From assembly GCA_036744635.1 (NCBI GenBank), contig DAIOHQ010000145.1, positions 1-12,339 of the forward strand: a stretch of DNA of 12,339 nt. Reading direction: 5' to 3'. The position numbers and the translations under genes are program-made. A model generated the notes under the pieces. The model was not told the origin of the DNA and did no database searches. It was given only the letters and a program-made list of their open reading frames with translations. Shown here piece by piece: positions 5,984 to 12,339 of the stretch (position 1 is its first letter; every line of letters begins with the position of its first letter). This DNA comes from DAIOHQ01 sp036744635 (lineage in GTDB: Bacteria > Planctomycetota > Phycisphaerae > Tepidisphaerales > Tepidisphaeraceae).

Positions 5984-6351
5984 GCTTCCGAACCTATCAC
6001 CCCAGGCGCGGCGATTTGGTCCACATGAATTTCTCCCCCTCCGCCGGCCACGAGATGGCGGACCGTCATTACGCGCTTGTACTCAGCCCACTCACCTATA
6101 ACCGCAAGAGCGGCATGGCAATTGTGTGCGCCATCACCAGCACCATCCGCGGCGGCCCCTTCGAGGTGCGCGTTCCCAGCGGCCTCCTGCCCGAGAAGAA
6201 GGGCGTCGGACCGGTAAACGGTGTCATCATCTCAGACGCTGTAAGACAGGTGGACTACCGCGAGCGCGAAGTCACCTATGTTTCAGCCGCTCCACCACAG
6301 GTGGTGCAACAGGTACTGGACAGATTGCTGGCCGTCCTCGAAGGCGAGTAG
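5980..6351 (+). CDS. mazF: MazF-type toxin, sequence-specific endoribonuclease
   Basis: This 123-aa toxin is predicted to cut mRNA (and possibly rRNA or tRNA) at short single-stranded motifs, halting growth when MazE is lost. The PemK/MazF signature is clear. The N-terminal PRRGDLVHMNFSPSAGHEMADRH contains the RGD turn and the G-H-E loop, followed by the YALVLSPLTYN strand. The VCAITSTIRGGPFEVRVP segment carries the catalytic-region Thr/Ser. GVIISDAVRQVDYRER precedes the C-terminal helix VVQQVLDRLLAVL. Length and motif order are typical, with no sign of decay, so the toxin is probably active. The cleavage sequence cannot be read from the primary structure. It starts inside the mazE stop (4-bp overlap) and converges on ahcY, whose stop lies 56 bp away. 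Confidence 0.94.
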   Translation: MSFRTYHPRRGDLVHMNFSPSAGHEMADRHYALVLSPLTYNRKSGMAIVCAITSTIRGGPFEVRVPSGLLPEKKGVGPVNGVIISDAVRQVDYREREVTYVSAAPPQVVQQVLDRLLAVLEGE

Positions 6352-6407
6352 CTCTTCATCAGGCCTGCGCACCGTGCCATCACCGCAGATTTCTCCGCAT
6401 CTCTGCA

Positions 6408-7907
<1,500 letters not shown>

Positions 7908-7950
7908 CACATATCTCCGTTGTTATGAAAACAAGTTCTACGCTTACACG

Positions 7951-8274
7951 TCAAAAACTCGACTTGATGGGATCTTCAAACTCGGAATTCATGAACGAAT
8001 TCGCCTGCTCCGCGGGGGTGAGAAGAAGCAGTACAGAAAGCTCTGCCAACGCCCGATCATCCAGCCGCTCGGCCAGAAAAGCCCACACCCGGTCATGCCG
8101 GTCGCCTTTCGAGATTCGCTTGAATGCCGGATCGACGATACGGATCCGAATCGAAACGTTATTCTGTCGATACAGGTCTACCCGCGCTGTCGGATGTTCC
8201 TGCTCGTACTCTTCCAGCGCTTTTTTCACGGCCTTTATCACTTTGTCCGCCTTGCCTCGCGTAACAATTGCCAT
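7951..8274 (-). CDS. Conserved small protein, possible BolA-like fold
   Basis: This 107-aa protein has no firm family assignment. I recall similar proteins in planctomycetes. The order of predicted elements is helix (VIKAVKKALEEYEQEH, about 12-27), strand (ARVDLYRQ), strand (VSIRIRIVDPAF, 40-51), helix with a DRHDRVWAFLAERL motif (58-71), then strand (LSVLLLLTPAE, 79-89). This resembles BolA proteins, where THFKVVVVSDAF, QRHRxVY and HALSLKTYTPEE occur in the same order and similar spacing. The RH at 59-60 would match the BolA RHR, whose His can ligate an Fe-S cluster shared with a glutaredoxin. The C-terminal tail SEFEDPIKSSF is extra. It lies 43 bp upstream of ahcY and 39 bp downstream of the 141-aa gene, all on one strand. 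The gene is real with high confidence; the BolA relation is a hypothesis. Confidence 0.75.
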   Translation of the reverse strand: MAIVTRGKADKVIKAVKKALEEYEQEHPTARVDLYRQNNVSIRIRIVDPAFKRISKGDRHDRVWAFLAERLDDRALAELSVLLLLTPAEQANSFMNSEFEDPIKSSF

Positions 8275-8313
8275 GACTCAAATCCCTTTGTGGCAGTCTG
8301 TGCAACTCATCGA

Positions 8314-8739
8314 CTACTCACCCACCCAAAACCGTACTCCCGTGTCCGCCTTCTCACCGGCCTGCAAGACTTCTTCACACTCCGCCAATTCTGTCAACAA
8401 TCTCTCCGACTGGTCTTTTCCTCGGTGCTGCGCAAACCGCGGAGGATTCGCGCCGAGTTCCTGCCGTAATGCACGCACTGTTTTCAGTGCCTCGCGAACA
8501 TCAAAATACTCAATTGGACGCGCGGACTGTTTCGCCGCCTCGAATTCATCCTCGCCCCCAAACATCCCCTTGAATGATTCAATATCATAACTAAAAAAGC
8601 TGCTGAAGGTCCTCAACCCGAGTTCCGTCGCCAGTGCATCCAATTCCTCGAACCAACGTGCCATGCAAACCCGATCCGATGTGTTCGGATCGACGCCGTC
8701 TACGCGTTTCTCGAATTCGATGTACAGCGTCGTGCTCAT
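8314..8739 (-). CDS. Conserved hypothetical protein, 141 aa, possibly planctomycete-enriched
   Basis: I do not recognise a named domain. The protein starts MSTTLYIEFEKRVDGVD, a strand-like segment. A helix WFEELDALATELGL and an aromatic stretch FSSFFSYDIESF (46-56) follow. After an acidic linker come EYFDVREALKTVRALRQELGANP (about 77-99) and a C-terminal helix SERLLTELAECEEVLQAGEKA ending in VRFWVGE. There is no signal peptide and no membrane helix, so it is probably cytosolic. I recall proteins of this general plan (short N-terminal strand, x-GL-x-FFS, then x-VRAL) in planctomycetes, but cannot confirm it. AGGAG lies about 7 bp before the ATG. It sits 57 bp downstream of the ArsR-methyltransferase gene and 39 bp upstream of the BolA-like gene, likely in one transcript with ahcY. 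Confidence 0.72.
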   Translation of the reverse strand: MSTTLYIEFEKRVDGVDPNTSDRVCMARWFEELDALATELGLRTFSSFFSYDIESFKGMFGGEDEFEAAKQSARPIEYFDVREALKTVRALRQELGANPPRFAQHRGKDQSERLLTELAECEEVLQAGEKADTGVRFWVGE

Positions 8740-8796
8740 TCACTTTCTCCTGCACGTTTCAAATGTCCCAGTGTTGCAGCTTTCAGCATGCGGTTC

Positions 8797-9750
8797 CTAT
8801 TTCACCGCTCCCACCGCCAAAAACAATCCCGGTCCCTTGGCTCCTTCCTCTGGGGGCAGCTCCTGCCACCTTATCTCCGTCAGCCCCGCCTCCTGCATTA
8901 TGCGCTCGAGCTCTTCTTTCGGAAATCCCATCCATTGCTGTTCCATCTGCCTGCGAAAATCATCGCGGTCGTGCGGCAATAGATCGACCACGATCGCCTT
9001 GCCGCCGGGGCGGAGGATGCGGGCCATCTCCTGGATCGCGGCGGCCGGCTCGGCCACGTAGGTTAGGGCCAGCAGCAGCATGGCGGCATCGCAGGCATCA
9101 TCCTCCAGCGGCAGGTGCTCGAGATCGCCGCGCTTCAGCTCGACGTTGGCGAAATCGGCCGTCCGCCGCTGGGCGGCCTTCAGCATCGCGGGCGAATTGT
9201 CCACCGCGATCACCTTCTTCACGAACGGCGCCAGCGCCGCGGCCATCTTGCCGGTGCCGCACCCCAGGTCGGCCACCACAGTTTCCTTCGGCAGCAGGGC
9301 CAACATGGCCGCCTGGTTGAACCCCTCGCCATACAATTCCCCCCGCAGCTTGTCCCACCGCGCGGCAGCGCCGGCGAAAAACTGCTGGCTGTCCCCCTGC
9401 TTCTCGCGCAGGCGGCGAGTCAGGCGAAGCTGATCGTGCTGCACGGCCGGCCATTCCTCCACCTGCTCGCGGGCCACCAGCCAAAGCCGCCGGGTTGTGC
9501 TCTCCAACTCATCCAGAATCATGCGGTAGAGGTTTGTCGTCCCCTGCCTCCGGCTGCGCACCCATCCCAAGTCGCCCAGCACCTTCAAATGCCGGCTGAC
9601 CGTGGATTGTGGCAGCTGCAGGACATCGCACAACTCGACAACGCCCAGCTCGTGCCGCTCCAGCAGGCGCAAAAGCCGCAGGCGCGTGGGATCGGCCAGG
9701 CAGTCCATCCACGCCACCAGCATCTGAGGTTGTGCCGATACCTTAACCAT
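8797..9750 (-). CDS. ArsR-family regulator fused to a SAM-dependent methyltransferase domain (SahR-like)
   Basis: This 317-aa protein has an N-terminal winged helix of the ArsR family (about 8-100). It includes LADPTRLRLLRLLERHELGVVELCDVL and the recognition helix QSTVSRHLKVL (48-58), then a basic wing VRSRRQGTTNLY. It lacks the ELCVCDL metal site, having a single Cys41, so metal sensing is unlikely. A class I methyltransferase fold follows (about 125-317): motif I DLGCGTGKMA (161-170), acidic VDNSP (183-187), LARILRPGG-like EMARILRPGGKAIVVD (241-256) and a C-terminal EAGL-x5-WQ segment. Such fusions occur near methionine-cycle genes, and SahR of Proteobacteria controls SAH hydrolase. Here it heads a run ending in ahcY. 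It is inferred to sense SAM or SAH rather than, or as well as, methylating a substrate. The start at ATG 9750 directly precedes the ArsR domain; the frame stays open far upstream, antisense to nadE, only by chance. Confidence 0.9.
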   Translation of the reverse strand: MVKVSAQPQMLVAWMDCLADPTRLRLLRLLERHELGVVELCDVLQLPQSTVSRHLKVLGDLGWVRSRRQGTTNLYRMILDELESTTRRLWLVAREQVEEWPAVQHDQLRLTRRLREKQGDSQQFFAGAAARWDKLRGELYGEGFNQAAMLALLPKETVVADLGCGTGKMAAALAPFVKKVIAVDNSPAMLKAAQRRTADFANVELKRGDLEHLPLEDDACDAAMLLLALTYVAEPAAAIQEMARILRPGGKAIVVDLLPHDRDDFRRQMEQQWMGFPKEELERIMQEAGLTEIRWQELPPEEGAKGPGLFLAVGAVK

Positions 9751-9779
9751 CCGTCTATCCGGATGGATTGTTGATCCAT
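9747..9779. promoter_or_regulatory. Two overlapping inverted repeats, probable autoregulatory operator
   Basis: CCATCCG (9747-9753) pairs with CGGATGG (9760-9766) across a 6-bp spacer, and ATGGAT (9763-9768) pairs with ATCCAT (9774-9779) across 5 bp. Together they cover the predicted -10 region, start of transcription and start codon of the ArsR-methyltransferase gene. Repeated ATCC/GGAT half-sites are what an ArsR dimer array could bind. No clear copy was seen upstream of ahcY. Confidence 0.55.
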
Positions 9780-9794
9780 TTTGCGATTTGTCAA
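9767..9794 (-). promoter_or_regulatory. Promoter of the ArsR-methyltransferase/ahcY run
   Basis: On the minus strand, TTGACA (9789-9794) is a perfect -35 element and AACAAT (9767-9772) a four-of-six -10 element, with a 16-bp spacer. Transcription would start near 9760, within the inverted repeats, about 10 nt before the ATG at 9750. That leaves little space for a Shine-Dalgarno, and none is seen. Confidence 0.5.
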
Positions 9795-9828
9795 GCCCCT
9801 GCTCATTCCCCCGCGCCGGCGTGCCCCG

Positions 9829-9834
9829 TAGAAT
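9829..9834 (+). promoter_or_regulatory. nadE: -10 element positioned for a leaderless nadE mRNA
   Basis: TAGAAT matches the -10 consensus at five of six positions and ends 6 bp before the nadE ATG at 9841, so transcription would start at or next to the A of the start codon. No Shine-Dalgarno is present between 9800 and 9840. The -35 at the right spacing (TTCCCC, 9806-9811) is poor. Confidence 0.45.
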
Positions 9835-9840
9835 CGTGCG

Positions 9841-11568
9841 ATGCGAATCGCCCTGTGCCAGATTAACCCCACTGTCGGCGATCTCGCCGGCAACACCCGC
9901 AAGATCCTGGAATTCCTCGCCCGCGCCCAATCGCAAGGGGCCGCGTTGGCAGTCTTTCCCGAACTCGCCATCACGGGTTATCCGCCGAAGGACCTGCTGC
10001 TCAAACCGCAATTCATCGCTGACAATATCCGCGCCCTGGACATCATCGCTTCGCGCGTCAGCGGCATCGATGCCATCGTTGGCTATGCCGAGCACAACGA
10101 CCAAAACGTCGGCCGGCCGCTCTATAACGCGGTCGCCCTGCTGCGCGAAGGAAAAATCGCCGCCCGCCATTTCAAGAGGCTGCTGCCTACCTACGACGTT
10201 TTCGATGAGAGCCGCTACTTCGAGCCGGGCCCGCCATCGGAGCGGGCCAATCTCGTGCATCTCGGCGACCTGCCGGTGGGCCTGTCGATCTGCGAGGACC
10301 TTTGGAATGATGAGAAGCTGATTCCCCGCCGCCTGTATCATCAGAACCCCATCGCCGATCTCTCCAATGCCGGCGCCGAGCTTCTCATCAACACCAGCGC
10401 CTCGCCGTTCGTGGAGGGCAAGCACGAATTCCGCCTGCAGCTTTTTGGATCGCAGGTGAAGCAGTTCGGCCGGCCGCTGGTTTACGTCAACCAGGTCGGC
10501 GGCAACGACGAGCTTGTCTTCGACGGCAATTCTGTCGTCTTTGATGCCAACGGGGACGTCATCGCCCAGGCGAAGGATTTTGAGGAGGACCTGCTGATCG
10601 TGGATGTAGTCGGCAGCAAGCCTGGTAGGGTGGGCGTACCCGCCCACCGCGCGGCGACGGTGGGCGGGTACGCCCACCCTACGGGCATCGCGTCGATTTA
10701 CAAGGCGCTGCTTCTCGGCCTGCGCGACTACGTGCAAAAGTGCGGCTTCAAATCGGTCGTCCTTGGCCTGTCCGGCGGGATCGATTCGGCGTTGACCGCG
10801 GCTCTGGCGGTGGCGGCCCTCGGCCCGGACAAGGTGGTCGGCGTCTCGATGCCCAGCCGGTTCAGCTCCGGGCATTCCATCTCCGACGCCGAGCAGCTCG
10901 CAAAAAATCTTGGCATTGAATTCCACATCCTGCCCATCAAGGCAATTCACGACCAGTACGAACAGACGCTCGCCCCGGCGTTCGCCGGCCGCGATCGCGA
11001 TGTCACCGAGGAAAACCTCCAGGCCCGCGTGCGCGGCGGCCTGCTGATGGCCTTCTCCAACAAGTTCAACCACCTGCTTCTCACCACCGGCAACAAAAGC
11101 GAAATCGCCGTCGGCTACTGCACGCTGTACGGCGACATGTGCGGCGGGCTGGCGGTCATCTCGGACGTGCCCAAGACCACCGTCTGGCAGCTCTCGCGTT
11201 TCATCAACGAGCAGGCCGGCCGCGAACTCATTCCGGAAAACTCGATTACCAAGGTCCCCAGCGCCGAGCTGCGCCCCAACCAGACCGACCAGGATTCGCT
11301 GCCGCCGTACGATATTCTTGACGCGATCATCGACCGCTACATCGAAGAAGAAAAAGGCACGGCCGAGATCATCGCCGACGGCTTCGACCCCGCGACGGTA
11401 ATGCGGGTGATCAAGCTGATCGACCGCAGCGAGTACAAGCGGCGACAAGCGCCGCCGGGATTGAAGGTCACCAGCCGGGCCTTCGGTTTTGGCCGGCGCA
11501 TGCCGATCGCGCAGAACTACACGCAGATGATTCCCAAGCACGGCGAACCGGCGCCGCAGGAAGAGTAG
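9841..11568 (+). CDS. nadE: Glutamine-dependent NAD+ synthetase
   Basis: This 575-aa two-domain enzyme makes NAD+ from nicotinic acid adenine dinucleotide, ATP and glutamine, the last step of de novo and salvage pathways. The N-terminal nitrilase-type glutaminase domain (1-258) keeps its triad: Glu41 in FPELAITGYPP, Lys112 in HFKRLLPTYDVFDE, Cys151 in SICEDLWND. The C-terminal synthetase domain (about 285-575) has the PP-loop SGGIDS (311-316), DVTEENLQARVRG, LLTTGNKSEIAVGYCTLYGDM and the NSITKVPSAELRPNQTDQDSLPPYD segment. Residues 262-281 (RVGVPAHR..VGGYAHPT) are not family sequence: they translate a palindromic repeat inserted in frame in the interdomain linker. ATG at 9841 opens directly with the conserved MRIALCQINPTVGD. 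The mRNA is possibly leaderless. It is divergent from the ArsR-methyltransferase gene (90-bp gap). Confidence 0.97.
   Translation: MRIALCQINPTVGDLAGNTRKILEFLARAQSQGAALAVFPELAITGYPPKDLLLKPQFIADNIRALDIIASRVSGIDAIVGYAEHNDQNVGRPLYNAVALLREGKIAARHFKRLLPTYDVFDESRYFEPGPPSERANLVHLGDLPVGLSICEDLWNDEKLIPRRLYHQNPIADLSNAGAELLINTSASPFVEGKHEFRLQLFGSQVKQFGRPLVYVNQVGGNDELVFDGNSVVFDANGDVIAQAKDFEEDLLIVDVVGSKPGRVGVPAHRAATVGGYAHPTGIASIYKALLLGLRDYVQKCGFKSVVLGLSGGIDSALTAALAVAALGPDKVVGVSMPSRFSSGHSISDAEQLAKNLGIEFHILPIKAIHDQYEQTLAPAFAGRDRDVTEENLQARVRGGLLMAFSNKFNHLLLTTGNKSEIAVGYCTLYGDMCGGLAVISDVPKTTVWQLSRFINEQAGRELIPENSITKVPSAELRPNQTDQDSLPPYDILDAIIDRYIEEEKGTAEIIADGFDPATVMRVIKLIDRSEYKRRQAPPGLKVTSRAFGFGRRMPIAQNYTQMIPKHGEPAPQEE
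10625..10682. repeat. 58-bp palindromic element inserted in frame within nadE
   Basis: Perfect 25-bp arms (10625-10649 and 10658-10682) enclose an 8-nt loop. Each arm is itself a hairpin: GGTGGGCG (10629-10636) pairs with CGCCCACC (10641-10648) around TACC. The result is a REP-doublet-like structure of two mirrored hairpins. Its core GTAGGGTGGGCGTACCCGCC resembles a repeat I recall from many planctomycete genomes. It codes about 20 residues with no stop in the nadE frame. No adjacent transposase or RAYT gene is in the window. Confidence 0.92.
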
Positions 11569-11635
11569 TTTTGCGAATTGCCCTAGCGGCGGGTGGGCAG
11601 GCCGAGGCGGTGTGATGGGGAGAGTGAAAATGAAA

Positions 11636-11745
11636 TGTGGGACATTTTGCGACATTGTGGGACATGGGATTGATGTTAGTGCTTTGCCTTTCGGCACTTG
11701 TGAAGAATGAGGCAAGTGGGAGGTTTTTTGGGGAGTGGGACATTT
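11636..11745. repeat. GTGGGACAT short direct repeats downstream of nadE
   Basis: TGTGGGACAT occurs at 11636-11645 and 11656-11665, exactly 20 bp apart, with GCGACATT between them, and GTGGGACATTT recurs at 11735-11745. On the minus strand they read ATGTCCCAC. I recall similar ATGTCCCAC units in planctomycete intergenic DNA. They do not look coding. Confidence 0.7.
11678..11729 (+). terminator. Weak candidate terminator after nadE
   Basis: CACTTG (11695-11700) pairs with CAAGTG (11713-11718) around a 12-nt loop, and T6 follows at 11724-11729. A preceding AGTGC (11678-11682)/GCACT (11694-11698) stem overlaps it. The loops are long, the stems short and the gap to the T-run is 5 nt, so this is only a possible factor-independent terminator, 126 bp after the nadE stop. 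Confidence 0.3.
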
Positions 11746-11766
11746 GGAGGGGAGGGGCGGAAGGGA

Positions 11767-11803
11767 TTGCAAATTGAAAAATGAAAATTTCAAATTGCAA
11801 AAT
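11767..11803. repeat. A/T-rich direct repeat (CAAATTG type)
   Basis: GCAAATTGAAAAATGAAAATT is followed by a second CAAATTGCAAAATG unit, giving an A/T-rich island inside GC-rich DNA. On the minus strand it reads as CAATTTG/GAAATTTT units of a kind widespread in environmental bacterial genomes (spurious translations such as CNLKFSFFNLQ). Only two degenerate units are present. Confidence 0.6.
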
Positions 11804-11883
11804 GGGGGAAGGGGCGCGCGAGTCGTCCTCGTCAGTTGTCCAATATTGGTCGTCATAATGCTGCTCCTCTATAGAGGGGCGGA

Positions 11884-11913
11884 GTTGCGCGCACGGCGCG
11901 CCGGGCGCGCAAC
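11884..11913. repeat. GC-rich palindromic repeat, copy 1
   Basis: GTTGCGCGC (11884-11892) and GCGCGCAAC (11905-11913) are perfect 9-bp arms. The 12-nt centre CGGCGCGCCG is itself palindromic, so only one base pair (A11893/G11904) breaks a 30-bp palindrome. The stretch GGCGCGCCGGGCGCGCAA (11895-11912) recurs exactly at 12059-12076. Confidence 0.85.
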
Positions 11914-11932
11914 ACCTGGAGGAGGGTTTGGC

Positions 11933-12005
11933 CACAGATGGGGCACAGATGCGCACAGATGATTGCGGGGGAAGGATTTAACCGCGAAGGCGCGAAGAGG
12001 CGAAG
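11933..12005. repeat. CACAGATG and GCGAAG short direct repeats
   Basis: CACAGATG occurs three times (11933, 11944, 11954; spacing 11 and 10 bp). After TTTAACC, GCGAAG occurs three times (11984, 11992, 12000; spacing 8 bp). This CACAGATG-then-ACCGCGAAG composite recurs in many planctomycete, verrucomicrobial and other environmental genomes as I recall it. Spurious translations such as HRWGTDAHR and NREGAKRRRE are its signature. Origin and function are unknown. No gene is seen from 11569 to 12148. Confidence 0.75.
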
Positions 12006-12047
12006 AGAAAAGAATTTTTTATTTTGGGGATTTTGTGGTTTTCAGGC

Positions 12048-12076
12048 GTTGCGCTGGCGGCGCGCCGGGCGCGCAA
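12048..12076. repeat. GC-rich palindromic repeat, copy 2
   Basis: This 29-nt stretch matches 11884-11912 with three mismatches, all in the left arm (TGG in place of GCA at 12055-12057). The left arm here has therefore lost most of its pairing, as expected of a decaying copy. Another GTTGCGCGC lies just downstream at 12084-12092. Confidence 0.8.
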
Positions 12077-12102
12077 TTCGCGAGTTGCGCGCGGTGGCTT
12101 GG

Positions 12103-12131
12103 TTGGCATTTCGTTGGTGGTCGGGTACAAG
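12103..12131 (+). promoter_or_regulatory. Weak candidate promoter for the SRP RNA
   Basis: TTGGCA (12103-12108) and TACAAG (12126-12131) lie 17 bp apart. The -35 matches at four of six positions and the -10 at about three. It would start transcription near 12138, about 10 nt before the paired 5' end of the RNA, consistent only with a processed precursor. Confidence 0.25.
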
Positions 12132-12148
12132 GATGGTTGTGAGATTTG

Positions 12149-12274
12149 GCCGCTGGGGAAAGCGGCCGGGTCCGATGCAAGGGTCGGCTGCGAACCGGGT
12201 CAGGTCCGAAAGGAAGCATCCCTAAGCAGTACCGGCCTTGTGCCGTCGGTGTCCCGGTCGCTTTCCCTGGCGGC
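12149..12274 (+). ncRNA. ffs: Signal recognition particle RNA, small bacterial (4.5S) type
   Basis: The RNA core of the signal recognition particle pairs with Ffh to target nascent membrane and secreted proteins. The conserved domain IV is unmistakable: GGGTCAGGTCC, a GAAA tetraloop (12208-12211), GGAAGCA, then CCCTAAGCAGTACC with the asymmetric loop that binds the Ffh M domain. The ends close a long rod: 12149-12170 pairs with 12253-12274 over 22 continuous pairs, including three G-U pairs. Inner segments (CCGATGCAAGG with CCTTGTG...TCGG) pair less perfectly. No Alu domain is seen, so this is the small form of about 126 nt. A T7 run follows directly. Confidence 0.95.
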
Positions 12275-12281
12275 TTTTTTT
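12253..12281 (+). terminator. Intrinsic terminator of the SRP RNA
   Basis: The 3' strand of the terminal SRP stem (12253-12274) is followed at once by T7 (12275-12281). The 22-bp end-closing helix of the RNA can itself act as the terminator hairpin, as is common for ffs genes. Confidence 0.7.
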
Positions 12282-12300
12282 ATGGGCGGCGTGGAGGAAT

Positions 12301-12339
12301 ATGGCTGGATTCGGACAGGTGAGTACACCTGCCGCTCAT
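12301..12339 (+). CDS. Possible start of a downstream gene, cut by the window end
   Basis: ATG at 12301 is preceded by GGAGG (12293-12297), 3 bp away, a strong but tightly spaced Shine-Dalgarno. Thirteen codons (MAGFGQVSTPAAH) remain open to the edge. A competing start, ATG at 12282 in another frame, is also open to the edge. The product cannot be named. In some bacteria dnaX follows the SRP RNA gene, but nothing here shows it. Confidence 0.35.
   Translation, partial: MAGFGQVSTPAAH

Noticed and set aside
6352..6407. Possible bidirectional terminator between mazF and ahcY
   Set aside because: Only a 5-bp GCAGA/TCTGC pairing with a long loop and no T-run was found.
7911..7950. SAH or SAM riboswitch upstream of ahcY
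   Set aside because: Only about 40 bp separate ahcY from the upstream gene, too short for the known classes, and no conserved core or pseudoknot is visible.
9751..11856. Minus-strand open frame that would extend the ArsR-methyltransferase protein to about 1019 aa
   Set aside because: The upstream 700 codons run antisense through nadE and into intergenic repeats. The translation is compositionally odd and matches no domain. A promoter and ArsR start are at 9750-9794.
11933..12005. CRISPR array or iteron-type origin
   Set aside because: The units are 6-8 bp with 8-11 bp periodicity, three copies each, without spacers of CRISPR length and without cas or rep genes nearby.
11735..12225. Plus-strand open frames of 75 and 95 aa after nadE
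   Set aside because: They translate intergenic repeats (HRWGTDAHR, NREGAKRRRE) and one runs into the SRP RNA, so they are not genes.

Overview
The window looks like a piece of a Planctomycetota chromosome, probably from the Phycisphaerae or a related lineage. This is inferred from four things: an ECF sigma factor of the planctomycete-rich Sigma70_ECF type, a prepilin-type protein with an H-x-DG C-terminal motif, small conserved proteins I associate with planctomycetes, and a high density of intergenic palindromes and short repeats of kinds common in those genomes. No rRNA, tRNA, CRISPR array, transposase or phage gene is visible. Most genes are chromosomal housekeeping genes, plus one toxin-antitoxin pair.

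Layout. Positions 92-1318 hold two minus-strand genes: a DinB/YfiT-like protein and, downstream of it, the ECF sigma factor. The sigma gene's stop codon lies inside a heptamer repeat. Positions 1523-3022 hold a plus-strand pair: a pseudopilin-like protein followed by a small membrane-anchored protein of unknown function. Positions 3026-5606 hold a divergent pair: dihydrolipoamide dehydrogenase on minus, and an MDR-superfamily dehydrogenase lacking the usual zinc ligands on plus. A near-perfect palindromic repeat sits between them. Positions 5668-6351 hold a mazEF toxin-antitoxin operon with a recognisable promoter and operator-like inverted repeat.

Positions 6408-9750 hold four minus-strand genes in the order ArsR-methyltransferase fusion, unknown 141-aa protein, 107-aa protein with a BolA-like pattern, and ahcY (S-adenosylhomocysteine hydrolase). 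The gaps are 39-57 bp. An ArsR-type DNA-binding domain fused to a SAM-dependent methyltransferase domain upstream of ahcY suggests a SahR-like sensor of SAM/SAH that controls the methyl cycle. Its promoter region carries two overlapping inverted repeats that look like an autoregulatory operator. Divergent from it is nadE (glutamine-dependent NAD+ synthetase, 9841-11568), which is probably translated from a leaderless mRNA. A 58-bp palindromic repeat is inserted in frame between its glutaminase and synthetase domains.

Positions 11569-12148 contain no believable gene. They are a mosaic of at least five different short repeat types. The window ends with the small signal recognition particle RNA (ffs, about 12149-12274), its T-run, and the possible first codons of another plus-strand gene.

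The points most worth a second look are the SahR-like regulator and ahcY cluster with its two uncharacterised genes, the BolA-like small protein, and the palindromic element tolerated inside nadE.
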